Positions 19,253-29,867 of a stretch of DNA of 64,000 bases are shown here, piece after piece. Made by a program: the position numbers and the translations under genes. Below the pieces are notes generated by a model. That model was not told the DNA's origin, did not search any database, and was given only the letters and a program-made list of their open reading frames with translations. Origin of the DNA: Sarcocystis neurona (lineage: Eukaryota; Apicomplexa; Conoidasida; Eucoccidiorida; Sarcocystidae); NCBI GenBank assembly GCA_000727475.1, contig KL647305.1, forward strand, positions 1,535,557 through 1,599,556, read 5' to 3'. The number at the start of each line of letters is the position of its first letter. The stretch's first letter is position 1.

Positions 19253-20080
19253 GTGCTGCTGCTGCTCCTGGTGCTGATGGCGAGCGGTCGCGTCTGCGCT
19301 GCTGCTCTTTGTCGTTTTTTGCTGCAGCAGCTACGTTGTTGTAGATGTGGCTATTGCTGCTGTGATTTAGACGTCAGACGCGACACTGCTGCTGCTGCGC
19401 AAGCTTCTTTGCTGCTGCTTCCTGCTGCTGCTTTCTGCTGCTACTTTCTGCCGCTGCTTCCTGTTGCTGCTGCCTGTTGCTGTCTTCTTCGCAGACGCTG
19501 CCGCTGCTGCAGATCCGATGCTGCTACGCCTCAAAAGCTGCTGCTGCGCCGTGTCCTGTGCTGCTGCCGCTGCTGCGCGAGCTTTGGTGGTTGCCGCTGC
19601 TGCTGTTCTATGTTCACCTGCATGTTTCTGAGCAGGACAAACAAACTGGTGACCTCTCCTTCTCCCCCACTCGCTGCAGCAGCCGCAGCCGCGGTATATG
19701 TACACGCGGCGTTGAACTCTCAGCGGGTCGGCGCCTGGTCTTCGGTACTGCTGCTCTGGCGCAGAATTCTACGAGTACGTTTTCTACCCTCGTGCGGCGG
19801 CGTTCTTCACGAGAAGGGATATCTTTTTAGTTCTGGGAATTTGCTGCTGCTCCTATGCAACGCTGCGTTGCTGCTGGTGCAGGAGCTGCAGTACGTGTCT
19901 GCCCTGCGTCTCGAACGCCCGGTGCTGCGGCTGTGTTGTTGCTGTGAGGCTGCTGTGTCTCTACTGCTGCTGCTTCCGCCGCTGCTCTCTTCTGCTGTTG
20001 CTGCTATTCTCTGCTACCGCTGCCCTCTTCTGCTGCTGCTCTTCTCTCCTGCAGCCGCTTCCGCCGCTGCTCTTTTCTGA
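19253..20080 (+). CDS. Leu/Cys-rich exon with helical repeats
   Basis: A 275-codon open frame. The central part (about 19610-19900) is non-repetitive and helical: FLSRTNKLVTSPSPP, an Ala helix, then LNSQRVGAWSSVLLLWRRIL and a second pair around LLLLLCNAALLLVQELQY. VYVHAAL...LLLWRRIL repeats the helix-turn-helix texture seen at 14.5 kb. CTG runs give Leu/Cys tails on both sides. The CTG-rich sequence continues to about 20490 without a firm exon boundary, then changes sharply to AT repeats. This is probably the same gene as the 18.4-19.2 kb block. Confidence 0.4.
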   Translation: MLLLLLVLMASGRVCAAALCRFLLQQLRCCRCGYCCCDLDVRRDTAAAAQASLLLLPAAAFCCYFLPLLPVAAACCCLLRRRCRCCRSDAATPQKLLLRRVLCCCRCCASFGGCRCCCSMFTCMFLSRTNKLVTSPSPPLAAAAAAAVYVHAALNSQRVGAWSSVLLLWRRILRVRFLPSCGGVLHEKGYLFSSGNLLLLLCNAALLLVQELQYVSALRLERPVLRLCCCCEAAVSLLLLLPPLLSSAVAAILCYRCPLLLLLFSPAAASAAALF

Positions 20081-20499
20081 TGTTGCTGCTATTCTCTGCT
20101 ACCGCTGCCGTTCTCTTTTGCTGCTGCTGCTGCTGCGTCCTGTTGTCGCTGCTGCTGTTCTTTCTTCCAGATGCTGCTGACCCGATGTGCGCAGACGCTG
20201 TTGCCGGGACGCCGTTCTGCTGCCCCTGCGCCTGCTGCAGACGCCTTTATTCAGTCCCGCTGCAGCAGCGACGATCACTGCTGCTGTTGCTGCTGCAGGG
20301 AGCAATGGCGGGGACTTTGTACCACCACTGCCTCCCGTTCCGTGTCTCGTGCTGCTTCTGCTGTTGCTTCCTCTTGCTCTAGTTGCTACTGCTTCGTCTC
20401 TCTTCCTCCTGCTGCACCCTGTATACTGGCACGGCTCTCTGCTGTCGCTGTCCCTGCTGCCGCTAGCGACACAAAGGCACTGAGCAGTGACCGTCATGG

Positions 20500-21092
20500 C
20501 GACTGCGGTGGTGGCTTCATCCATATATATATATATACACATTAATGCACGTATTTTTATATATTTACATATATACACATATACACGTATACACATATAC
20601 ACGTATACACATACATATGTATATATAGGGAGAGAGAGTGGAATGTGAATATCTGTTCATATATATATATATATATATATAGGACGGACACATGTTTGTC
20701 TGTCTCGGTGACTACCAACTTTGCACATGTCCCTCCACACAGACGCACACGCCCTCAGATATACGGATACCTCTACACAAGTTGATACACACATACACAA
20801 TATATATACATATAAGTGAACATATGTATATATATAAATGAATATATATATATGAACATATATATAGAGAGAGAGACAAGTGAATATATATATATATATA
20901 CACATAAATGAATATATATATATGTATATAAATGAATATATATATATATGTATATAAATGAATATATATGTATATAAATGAATATATATATATATGTACA
21001 TATTCGTTTGTGGGCAACATCTTTGTGTATAGATAGATGTTTCAGAAAACTAATAAAGAACAGAATCTATTTGTGCTGGTGTTTGCGTGCAG
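20500..21092 (+). repeat. AT-rich spacer or intron with ATGAATATA minisatellite
   Basis: TA-rich DNA whose 20835-21002 part repeats the unit gtatataaatgaatatatat about six times with variable TA length. It ends in an acceptor (gtgtttgcgtgcag, ending at 21092) just before the large frame. If that acceptor is used, this whole stretch is an intron joining the 18.4-20.5 kb exons to the 21.1 kb exon. Confidence 0.6.
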
Positions 21093-24000
21093 CTGGCTGG
21101 GACGTCGGCTGTCGGTGATGCTCGAGCAGTCGAAGGAGAGAAGAACAACGTCGCGTTTTGGCTGAAGCTGGGGCAGCTGCTGTCGCCGGCACATTGCGTT
21201 CCCTATCCGTATCTGTCTTCCTTTTGTACTCGCTTTTCTCCTTTTTTTTGGTCGTCATCCATTTCTTCTGCTTTCCTCTCTGCTTCGTCGTCTTCTTCAC
21301 AAAAAGTTTCCTCTTCTTGTTCGCCTCTGTTTTCTTCGGGTCCACCTTGTGACTCTCCGTCTTTTCCTGCCTTGCTGCTGCTGCTCCTTGGAGCAGCAAA
21401 GGCTCTTGCTCGCGCTGCCTGCCCGCAGCAGATTGAGCAACTCCTGCTGCTTCTCCCCACGTGCTTCCGAGTATCGCACCAACTGCTTCACCAGCAGCAG
21501 AGAGTCGAGTTCCACATGCAGCAGCAACAGCAGCCGACGACGACGGTTGTGAAGCGGCTGCCTCAGGAGCAGGAGGAGATGAAAAGAGAGGAGGAGAGTC
21601 CACGACAGAACCAGGAACTTCAACAGCAGCAGCAGCGGCAGGCGCAGGAGAGTGGAAGGCAGCGCGTAACAGAAGAGCACGCGTTTCCGCAGAGGCAGCA
21701 ACAGCAGCAGCCACCGCTGAAGAACGAGAAGGAGGAGGAGGAGGACCAGCAGCAGCGGGACGCAGTCGTAAAGCAGCCGGAGCAACACAGGCTCCGCCAT
21801 CGGCAGCAGCAGTGTAGGCCACAGCAGCAGCAGAAGAAGAAGTGCCGCGATGCAGAAGAGCGAATTCAGAAGGCAAAGGCAACGCCTGCTTCAGCAGAAG
21901 AATCACCTGCAACACAGGCGACAAGCTGGTGCCCTTCTTATGAAGCTGTTGAAACGCTGTTGCTGGCGCACCTCGTCGAGGCGTATCGTAGAAGAGGAGG
22001 GAGCAACAACTGGAACGCAGGCCTTCACGCGGGACTCCGACGACTGCTCCCTCTGGCCTTGCAGCACCAACAACAGCAGCAGATACAACAGCAGCAACAA
22101 GAGCAGCAGAAGCAAAAACAGCAGCGCCAACACCAGCAGCCGCAGCAACAGCAGCCGCAGCAACAGCAGGAGCAACAACAGCAGGAGCAACAACAGCAGG
22201 AGCGACAACAGCAGGAGCAACAACAGCAGCAGCTGCAGAAGCGCGAAAAGAGCAAGCGCGAGCGTCGGCCTACCCGGGAACGGCAACAAGAGCAACAGCA
22301 GCGCGGGCAGCAGCTGCGACAGCAACAGGAGAGGCAAGAGGAGCAGGAGCGTCCAGAACAGCTGCCACAGCTTCTGCAACCCGGGCAGCAGCAACACCAG
22401 CAGACGCACATGCAGCCCGAGAACTGGCGACAACAAGGGAGAGCCCAGCAGAAGCAGGAGGTCGACGATGATGAGACAATCGCTGTTGCTGCTGGAGGTT
22501 GCAAATTTGTGGCAGAAGATGCTGTGCTGCTGGAAAGGCTTCTGCTGCTTCTCGCGGATGCTTGCCGCATGCGGGACGCGCTGGCGCTGCTGCGCGCATG
22601 CTTCCCCGCCATCCGGCGAGCTGTTCATAGGAGGTGGTTGCACCTGCTGCTGCAGCGGCCACCGGTGCAGCAGCCGGACCAGCAGCTCGAGAAGCAGCTG
22701 ACAGACCAGAAGATGCAAAAACAGCAGCAGCAGCACCAACGTGCTGTCCCTCTCTTGCCGCATCAATGGCAGCAGGAGGGGCAGCAGCAACAGCAGCAGG
22801 AACAGCAGCAGCAACCCCAACAGGACCAGCAGCATCTACGAAGTGATGGTAGTCGAGAAAAAGAAGTTCTCCTGGCGAATAAGACAAGTGAACAAACCGC
22901 AGGAAGAGGCGCCTGGGCACTGGCTGTCCGAGCAACACCCGCAGCCGCTCCACTACCGGAAGCAACAGAACCGCCTATCGATGCCCGGCTCCTTGCGCAG
23001 CTGAAGAAGCCTGTTTCCTTCGTGCTGCGTCCAGAGGCTCCCTGGGATCAGCTACACGAGCAGCAAGCGCATCAGCAGCAAGAGCAGCGACACCGACAGG
23101 AGCAGCAGCAGGAGCAGCAGCAGGAGCAGCAGAGGCAACACGCGCACCACCGGGGCGAGCAGCAGATCTGCAGCCAGCAGGCTCTTTACGATTTGGTGTG
23201 TCTCTGTGAGCAGCAGCAGGCCCTCCACCGGTGCGGCTGGCGCGTGCTTGAGGCGTCTCTTGCAGCAGCAACTGCAGCGGCAGAGAGACAGGCCGCTGCT
23301 ACTGTCGCTGCCTTTTCTCCTCTTGCTTCTGAGCAGCAGCGGGAGGCAGAGCAACAACAAGCAGAAGCAGTGGCCATAGCTAGAGAAACAGTTGCATTTC
23401 TGTGGGGCGACGGCCGGCCTTTCAGCAACACGCGCTGCTGCAGCAGTAAAAGCAGCAGCAGTGACACACAGGACAGGACCGGGACAGGAGTAACAGCTGG
23501 AGGCAGCCGCAGCGCTAGCGACCCAGGTGAGAACTACTCTACTACTACTACTACAGCAGCAGCTTCTTGCAATAGCAAAGGAAGGTCTGAGGTTCCCCTC
23601 TGTCGGAGCCTTAACCGCAGCAGGGGCACCAGGGCCCAAAGCTGCAGGAGCGACCACCACAGCAACAGCAGCAGCTACAGCGACAGCACGACCGGGATCG
23701 CCAGCACCAGCAGCAACAGTAGCAGCTGCAGTGACAACAGCGGAAAGGATAACAGCCCTCGCTGCGGCAGCCAGAGCTGCAGCAACACGTGCTGGCATAT
23801 ATTAGGAAGGCAGGCAGATGTGGTAGGGCGGGCGCTGTTGGCGGAGGTTTTAGAAACAGTGGGACGCTTTGATGATGCGCTGCAGGTGCTCGGATACGCT
23901 GCAGAGTCACCTTCACCGCTAGCAGCCACACCGCCAGTAAGGGCAGTAAAACCAGCAACAGCACCTACGCCAACAGCAACAGCTCCCGGAGGTTTAGCAG

Positions 24001-27000
24001 CAACGGCAGGAATTACGCCACCAGCGACAGTAACAGCTGCAGAAGCAGCAGGAGGAGGGCCCGAGGGAGAAAATACTCCAGCAGCCGCCGTCATTTCTCT
24101 CTCTGCATCCGCAGAAGCAGCACCAGCGGCTGATAAGCTGCCAGTAGCAGCAGCAGACGTACTCAACAAGGCGGCAGCAGCAGGTTGGTCAAAGGAAACA
24201 GAAACAATGACTCCGTCCAGCACAGCAGGTTTAGTACCAGGTTTGTCAAGCCCATCAGCACCACGTGCATCCGTAGACGGAGCTCCAAAAGAGGTAACTC
24301 CAGATGTGGTTATTTTTAAAGCCGCAGCAGCACCACCAACAGCAGGCTCAGCAGCAGATTTATCGACAGCGGTAGCGAACATGCCGTCGCTACCAGCAGG
24401 AGCACGTCCGCCGTCTGCTGAAGCAACTCGAACAGCAGCAAGACTGGTGAAAGCCGCTGCAGGAGGTGCACCAGCGTCACGAGCAAAGGAAGCGTCGAGC
24501 GCAGCAGCATCGGGCCTGTCCCGAATAGCAGCAGCAGTAGTGGCAGCACCTGGTGCTGCAGTGGCAGCAGTTGCTGACAGAGAACCTGCATGTCAAGCAG
24601 GGAGAGTAGCAGCTCCAGCGATAACTGCAGAAGCTGCGGCCACAAAAAGGCGAGCAGCGGCTGCAGCTGCAGCATCAGCAGCAAACGCGTCTGCAGCGAC
24701 AGCGCATTCTCGACAAGCCGCAGCAGAAAAACAGAGAGACAAGGAGCCGACAACGAGACCTGCAGAGGAAGCGTACGCATCAAGCCAAGCAAGTGCAAGA
24801 GAAGCAGCAGCAGGCTTTAGCGAAGCAGCAGGTGGTGCAGGATTGAACTTTGTAGAAGCAGCAAGCGTTGAAAGAGAAGCCGAAGAAGGGAGAGAGATTG
24901 AAAACGCATCTGATGCAACAGGAGCAGCAAACATACAGGGCGTCGTCAGACAGACAGACGAAAGAATGCCATCAGCAGGGGCTGCAGCAGCACACGCAGC
25001 AACAGCCGGTGCTTCAGCAGCACTTCTTGCCCGTGCTGCAACAGCAACTCAGAATGCTGCAGCAGTGCGTCGAGATGCAGCGCCAGCAGTGTCAGACGCT
25101 GAAGCAGCCGGAAGACACAATGCGACAGGACAAAGGGCAAGGATGGCACTAGCAGGGAAATTTGCGGAAGAAGCGTCAGCAGCAAGAGCAGCAGCTGGAG
25201 CAATATCGGCAAGAGCCGCTGATACAGTAGAGAGAACAGAAAAGACAACTACAGCACCGGCAGCCGATGGAGGCAATGCTGCGCCCCGAGAAGACATCCA
25301 GTCGGTAGGCGTGAAAGTGTCGCAGCGGGAGCAGGGGCTGTCGCAGGAGGAACCGCCACAGGAGCAGCAACAGCAGCAGCAGCGCCGGACCCTTAAGGCA
25401 GTCGATGAGCGCAGTGGTATTACTGAGGACTGGTGGCGGTTCTGCTGGCGGGTGCGCTTGCTTCACCGGCGTGCAGATGCCACTGCCGAGCAGCCCCGTG
25501 AAGCTGGCGCCCATCCGCAGGAAGCAGGAGCAGTAGCAACAGCAGCAAAAACGGCAGCTACTCCAGATCTGGCAGTCTCAACACCATTGGAAGCTGTCCG
25601 AGCATCCTCAGCACCGGTGGCCTGCGCTGCAGCACGTCGACAAGCAGTAGCAACAACAGCAGCAGCCAAAACAGAAACAACAGCAGAACCCGAAGCTAGT
25701 GCACCGGGGCGTGAACGATCTGGGCTGCGGCATGCTTCAATAGGCGCAGTGGGAAAGGCAGCCGCCCCACCAGCAGCGGGTCCCTCCGCCGCGACATTTT
25801 CTTCGGTAGAGCGTGTCTGTGCAGCAGCACAACAACAGCCAGACACAGACTCTGTACCTTTCGCTGCGCTACAAGGCAGGAACAGGCCAGTTCCCTTCCA
25901 GTACATCTGCTTCAGTAGGCTGCTGCTGCGACAGCAACTAACCGCCGAGGCTGCAGTGCTGCGGCTGCTGCTGGGACGCATGCCGTTGCTCAGCAGTCGC
26001 GGCCGGAGGGCGCTTCGCATGTGCGACCTCTTGGCAGTCGAAGCAAGTCAGATACGGAAGCAACAGCAACAACAGCAGCAGCAGCAACAGCAGCTACTGT
26101 GTCAGCAGCAGCAACAGCAGCTACTGTGTCAGCAGCAGCAACAGCAGCTACTGTGTCAGCAGCAGCAACAGCAGGATGGACGGAGACAGCCAGAGCGCCT
26201 GCAGCAGAGGCGTGAGTGGAAGGCGCAGGAGGAAGGACACCATCGCGGACAAGCGCTGCAGAAGGCGGACGGGAAGGAAAGGCTACTGTCTGAGTGCCGG
26301 CGACACCATCAGCAACATCACACGCACAAGCAGCCACAACAGTGGCACTTTCAGGAGCATCAGGGGGAGACGGGGAGCAAAGGGATGAAGAACCAGATGC
26401 AACGGTGGTTAGCACTGCAGCAGCACCGCTATAAAATATCTCTGCAGCAGCTGCATGCGGCAGTCCGCACTGCAGCCGCAGCAACGTGGCGACGCAAGCA
26501 GCAGCTCCTGCAGCGGCGTGGCAGTCGCGTGCGTCTGCGTATGTCTCGGGGTGGTTGTAGACCCGTCTTTTTCACCTGCAGCAGCAGGAAACTTCTGGGC
26601 GGAGTGACTTCTCTCCCTTCTTCTTCAAGACCGCCACGTGCTTTATCTACTCCTGGTGCTTCTTCTAGGACTACCAACTGTGTTTTCTCGGATGTTTTCG
26701 ATAGTAAAGCGCCTGCTGCTGCTGCAACGCTGCCTCGTGGTGCACTTCCCGCTGCTCCTGCTCCTGAGCCGGTAGTTTCGCCCGCTACTGCTGCGGGGGC
26801 TGCTGTTCCTGCTCCTCCTATGGTAGTGTCTCCCGCTGCTGCTGCGGGAGTTGCTGCTCCTGCTCTTATTCCAGCTGATCCTCCCCTTGCCGCTGAACTG
26901 ACGTCTGTTGTTGCTGCTCCACACACTGATGTTGTAAATGCTGCTGGAGTCCTCTCTGCTGCAGCTGCTGCCGAAGAGGTTGCCCGCGCTGCTGTTACTC

Positions 27001-29714
27001 GTGGGGGAGCTCCCAGTTCTTCCGCAATTGAAGCATTTGCTGCTGCTTCTGGAGTAGGAGGAGTAGGAACAGGAGCGACGGCAGCTGTCCGTTTGGCTGA
27101 AACGTGTGTTTCCCCAGCATTAGGTGCTGCTCCCGCAGGGGGGAAAGGAATTTCACAGGAGCTGCTGCTCTCCCGGCGACGAGAACACCTGCTGGACTGG
27201 CTAAGTCGAGAAGAAGGTGTCTTTTTGGGGTGTATAGACACCGCAACTGTCGTGTGCTGCTTGATGGAACTGGCGAGAAAACTGCATGCGTGGCTGCCGC
27301 TGCTGCGGCTCTTCTTTTTTGTAAGACGCAGAAGACTCGGCAACAGACGTGTGTTGCAGCAGCTGCAGGACCTGTCACAGCCGCAACTGCAACAACAGCC
27401 ACTCTTGCTGCAGCAACTGCAACTGCAGCAACTGCCACAGCAGCAATTGCAACAGGAGCACCTGCACCGGCAAAAACCGGCCCTTCTTTTCCTTCAGCAG
27501 CCACAGGAGCAGCTGGTGTCTCAGCGACAGCAGTTGCGGCGACCGAATCTGCAGCAGAATCTTTCACTGCAACAGCAGCCGCAGCACGTCCGAGAGCTTC
27601 GGCTGCTGCATCACACGCAGCACCACAATCACCGTTCAACGCAGCAGCAGCCACGCGGGAGAGGTGGCGGAGAAGGCGATTTCTGCGGTTCGGCCGATGC
27701 CACGGAATTAGCCCCTTCAACAGCAGCACCACCAGCAGAAGCAGCACCAGCGGCACAGACAGCAACAAAAGCAGCAGAAATGCCAACAGCGGCAGCAGCG
27801 CCAGCAGCAGAATCACTCGGGTCGAGAAAGACCTTAAGAATGGTAACAACGTCAGCAGCAGGGACACAAAATGTAGCAGCGACAGTAACAGCAGCGGCCA
27901 GTGACAATGCGCAGGTGAATTGCGATCTATCCAGGAGAAGGGAGAGAGAAATACAGCAGAATATGTGTTGCAGTGTTATGACGGAGAGAGAGGTAGAGAA
28001 GACCGAAGAAGAGGCTGTGGAAGAGGCGGCCTATACGAGAGCATTGCAGCTTGCTACAGAAGCATTGCTGTGGCTCGGGTTGCCGGAAGCAGCAGCAGCA
28101 TTACTTGAAGAGCACAGAGGCACAGCCGCAGCAACAGCAGCAGCAGCAGAGAGAGCCATTGTCCGAGCAGCAGTAGGACAAAGAGCTGCACGAGCGCCAT
28201 TACTTCCAGGAGGGACAACTGAAGGAGCAGGAAGAGCTGCGCACGCAGTACGGCGTCTCCCGGAAAGGACGACTGCAGCAGCGGATCCGTATGTAGCTGC
28301 CGCAACAGAAGAAGCGATAGCAGCTGAAGCCACGCACCTGCGCCCACGAGGTGAAAATGCAGCAGCAAGGGAGACCCTAAAGGCACGTGAACCGACGCCG
28401 ACAGGAGCAAGAGCAACAACAGCATCGCTGACCTTAGCAGCAGCAGCAGGGGCACCAACAGAGCGCCTGGTGGCTGCTTGTAGAGTGGCGACAGGGCCAG
28501 GGGTAGCATCTTCGACAGCAGCAGAAGAACGGGGAAAAACATTTGCCAGCACAGCAGGAGCAGCAGCACCAGTGAAACCGGCAGCAGCAAGTGGCTTCGA
28601 CATTCCTGTAGTGGCACTGCCGAGAGAGGCAGCAGCAGCAGCAGACCTTTCAGCAGCAGCAGCAGTGCCTGCGGGAGATACGCCACCAACAAACGGCTTG
28701 GACGTGCGCTCCACTGGGCGAAGGACGGCACCAGCAGCAGCAGGTGGTGCTGCAGAGACTGGACTGACTGAAGACCAGCAACGCACAGCAGGTTTTGCTG
28801 CAGAAGAACGAAGCGAATGTTTGAACAAGCTCAATCCAGGAATAGACCCCCCGCCTGCTTCGTATGAGTTGGCCGGCGCTGCTATAGGCAGAGCAGCAGC
28901 AGAGCAGGTGCGGCAGCACGTCAGAATAGCACACGCGCAAGCCGTGGCCGCTTTAGAGCGTCATGTTCGGTCCGTCCTAAAGTACACTAAACTAGTAGAG
29001 CCTCCTGCTGTAGAAGATGCTGCTGCGATAGAAACAGAGGCCAACGCGCTTAATGAAGCTGGCCAAGCAGCAGACGGAGAAAGAGAACTAGGATACGTTG
29101 CTGCAGAAGAAGGGGAAGGTGGAGCCCAGCACGAAGACAGTGCCGCTGCTGCTGGACAAAAAGCAGGCAACGCTGCTGCAAAGGAAGAAGACGCTGCTCC
29201 TGCTGCTGCCCGTGCAGCTGCTACTGCATCGCAAGCGAGACACTTTGCTGCTGCTGCTGCTGCGCCTCTCGACCAAGATGCTGCCACACGCGAAAACGCT
29301 GCTGACGCTACGCGGAAGGGCAGAACACTCTTCACCAAACTCCACTACGCGCAGCACCAGCAGGTCAAAAAGCAGCGAATTCAGCAGCACGGTGAAACGC
29401 AGCAGGAACAGCAGCAGTGCCTCCCCCACAGCCACCAGCTGCGGCAAGAGGAGCTCCACCACCAGCAGCAGCTGCAGGCTCAGCTCGCCCGGCAGATACG
29501 CAGGCAGCTTCCGCAGCCGCCACAGCAAGCGGAACGGCTGCAGACGCAGGAGAGGCAGCAGCAGCAAGAGAATTACTGGCAGCAACGGCTACGGCAAACC
29601 CAACAAAAAAACGCGCGGGTGCAGGCCCCAGCAGCAGGTCTAGCAGCTGTCATTCAACGCGTGCAGCTGCAACTCCAACGCGGAGTTCTTGCTTACAATC
29701 AGGCGAGTCATTAA
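21093..29714 (+). CDS. Giant helical-repeat (PPR-like) protein, main coding block
   Basis: The frame is open for about 8.6 kb. Poly-Gln, Ala-rich and Ser-rich linkers separate islands of amphipathic helix pairs. Islands lie at 21946-22062 (VETLLLAHLVEAYRRRGG), 22519-22655 (LLLLLADACRMRDALALLRA), 23176-23265 (LYDLVCLCEQQQALHRCGWR), 23809-23907 (LLAEVLETVGRFDDALQVLG), 25895-26050 (FSRLLLRQQLTAEAAVLRLL), 27180-27340 and 28033-28120 (ALQLATEALLWLGLPEAAAA). Spacings such as VGRFDDALQVL and LTAEAAVLRLL resemble the second helix of PPR/TPR units. There is no initiator ATG: the block begins after an acceptor at 21092. The 21205-21398 stretch is pyrimidine-rich and may be an intron, and the Ser-rich 23430-23800 part may be read in another frame. 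The expected role, by family analogy, is organellar RNA binding. Confidence 0.6.
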   Translation: MAGTSAVGDARAVEGEKNNVAFWLKLGQLLSPAHCVPYPYLSSFCTRFSPFFWSSSISSAFLSASSSSSQKVSSSCSPLFSSGPPCDSPSFPALLLLLLGAAKALARAACPQQIEQLLLLLPTCFRVSHQLLHQQQRVEFHMQQQQQPTTTVVKRLPQEQEEMKREEESPRQNQELQQQQQRQAQESGRQRVTEEHAFPQRQQQQQPPLKNEKEEEEDQQQRDAVVKQPEQHRLRHRQQQCRPQQQQKKKCRDAEERIQKAKATPASAEESPATQATSWCPSYEAVETLLLAHLVEAYRRRGGSNNWNAGLHAGLRRLLPLALQHQQQQQIQQQQQEQQKQKQQRQHQQPQQQQPQQQQEQQQQEQQQQERQQQEQQQQQLQKREKSKRERRPTRERQQEQQQRGQQLRQQQERQEEQERPEQLPQLLQPGQQQHQQTHMQPENWRQQGRAQQKQEVDDDETIAVAAGGCKFVAEDAVLLERLLLLLADACRMRDALALLRACFPAIRRAVHRRWLHLLLQRPPVQQPDQQLEKQLTDQKMQKQQQQHQRAVPLLPHQWQQEGQQQQQQEQQQQPQQDQQHLRSDGSREKEVLLANKTSEQTAGRGAWALAVRATPAAAPLPEATEPPIDARLLAQLKKPVSFVLRPEAPWDQLHEQQAHQQQEQRHRQEQQQEQQQEQQRQHAHHRGEQQICSQQALYDLVCLCEQQQALHRCGWRVLEASLAAATAAAERQAAATVAAFSPLASEQQREAEQQQAEAVAIARETVAFLWGDGRPFSNTRCCSSKSSSSDTQDRTGTGVTAGGSRSASDPGENYSTTTTTAAASCNSKGRSEVPLCRSLNRSRGTRAQSCRSDHHSNSSSYSDSTTGIASTSSNSSSCSDNSGKDNSPRCGSQSCSNTCWHILGRQADVVGRALLAEVLETVGRFDDALQVLGYAAESPSPLAATPPVRAVKPATAPTPTATAPGGLAATAGITPPATVTAAEAAGGGPEGENTPAAAVISLSASAEAAPAADKLPVAAADVLNKAAAAGWSKETETMTPSSTAGLVPGLSSPSAPRASVDGAPKEVTPDVVIFKAAAAPPTAGSAADLSTAVANMPSLPAGARPPSAEATRTAARLVKAAAGGAPASRAKEASSAAASGLSRIAAAVVAAPGAAVAAVADREPACQAGRVAAPAITAEAAATKRRAAAAAAASAANASAATAHSRQAAAEKQRDKEPTTRPAEEAYASSQASAREAAAGFSEAAGGAGLNFVEAASVEREAEEGREIENASDATGAANIQGVVRQTDERMPSAGAAAAHAATAGASAALLARAATATQNAAAVRRDAAPAVSDAEAAGRHNATGQRARMALAGKFAEEASAARAAAGAISARAADTVERTEKTTTAPAADGGNAAPREDIQSVGVKVSQREQGLSQEEPPQEQQQQQQRRTLKAVDERSGITEDWWRFCWRVRLLHRRADATAEQPREAGAHPQEAGAVATAAKTAATPDLAVSTPLEAVRASSAPVACAAARRQAVATTAAAKTETTAEPEASAPGRERSGLRHASIGAVGKAAAPPAAGPSAATFSSVERVCAAAQQQPDTDSVPFAALQGRNRPVPFQYICFSRLLLRQQLTAEAAVLRLLLGRMPLLSSRGRRALRMCDLLAVEASQIRKQQQQQQQQQQQLLCQQQQQQLLCQQQQQQLLCQQQQQQDGRRQPERLQQRREWKAQEEGHHRGQALQKADGKERLLSECRRHHQQHHTHKQPQQWHFQEHQGETGSKGMKNQMQRWLALQQHRYKISLQQLHAAVRTAAAATWRRKQQLLQRRGSRVRLRMSRGGCRPVFFTCSSRKLLGGVTSLPSSSRPPRALSTPGASSRTTNCVFSDVFDSKAPAAAATLPRGALPAAPAPEPVVSPATAAGAAVPAPPMVVSPAAAAGVAAPALIPADPPLAAELTSVVAAPHTDVVNAAGVLSAAAAAEEVARAAVTRGGAPSSSAIEAFAAASGVGGVGTGATAAVRLAETCVSPALGAAPAGGKGISQELLLSRRREHLLDWLSREEGVFLGCIDTATVVCCLMELARKLHAWLPLLRLFFFVRRRRLGNRRVLQQLQDLSQPQLQQQPLLLQQLQLQQLPQQQLQQEHLHRQKPALLFLQQPQEQLVSQRQQLRRPNLQQNLSLQQQPQHVRELRLLHHTQHHNHRSTQQQPRGRGGGEGDFCGSADATELAPSTAAPPAEAAPAAQTATKAAEMPTAAAAPAAESLGSRKTLRMVTTSAAGTQNVAATVTAAASDNAQVNCDLSRRREREIQQNMCCSVMTEREVEKTEEEAVEEAAYTRALQLATEALLWLGLPEAAAALLEEHRGTAAATAAAAERAIVRAAVGQRAARAPLLPGGTTEGAGRAAHAVRRLPERTTAAADPYVAAATEEAIAAEATHLRPRGENAAARETLKAREPTPTGARATTASLTLAAAAGAPTERLVAACRVATGPGVASSTAAEERGKTFASTAGAAAPVKPAAASGFDIPVVALPREAAAAADLSAAAAVPAGDTPPTNGLDVRSTGRRTAPAAAGGAAETGLTEDQQRTAGFAAEERSECLNKLNPGIDPPPASYELAGAAIGRAAAEQVRQHVRIAHAQAVAALERHVRSVLKYTKLVEPPAVEDAAAIETEANALNEAGQAADGERELGYVAAEEGEGGAQHEDSAAAAGQKAGNAAAKEEDAAPAAARAAATASQARHFAAAAAAPLDQDAATRENAADATRKGRTLFTKLHYAQHQQVKKQRIQQHGETQQEQQQCLPHSHQLRQEELHHQQQLQAQLARQIRRQLPQPPQQAERLQTQERQQQQENYWQQRLRQTQQKNARVQAPAAGLAAVIQRVQLQLQRGVLAYNQASH
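26074..26174 (+). repeat. 27-bp in-frame tandem repeat (poly-Gln/LLC)
   Basis: The unit gtcagcagcagcaacagcag plus ctactgt repeats 3.7 times. The copies at 26101-26127 and 26128-26154 are identical, the copy at 26074-26100 differs at two bases, and a 20-base partial copy ends the array. In the protein it gives nine-residue units of QQQQ-Q-LLC-Q type inside the 21-29.7 kb frame. Confidence 0.95.
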
Positions 29715-29867
29715 GTCCTTCTGCCTATCGTGCAACTATTAACAAGTACATATCGTTAAGCGCCCATCTCTGTCCGTGTCTTTCTCTCTCTATATATATA
29801 TATATGTAATGCGTACAACTATACTACCTATACATCTTGGCCGTTGGCTAGCCGTATCTCTGCCCAG

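Noticed and set aside
20557..21020. Tyr/Ile-rich minus ORFs up to 114 codons
   Set aside because: Pure TATATA translation without codon bias.
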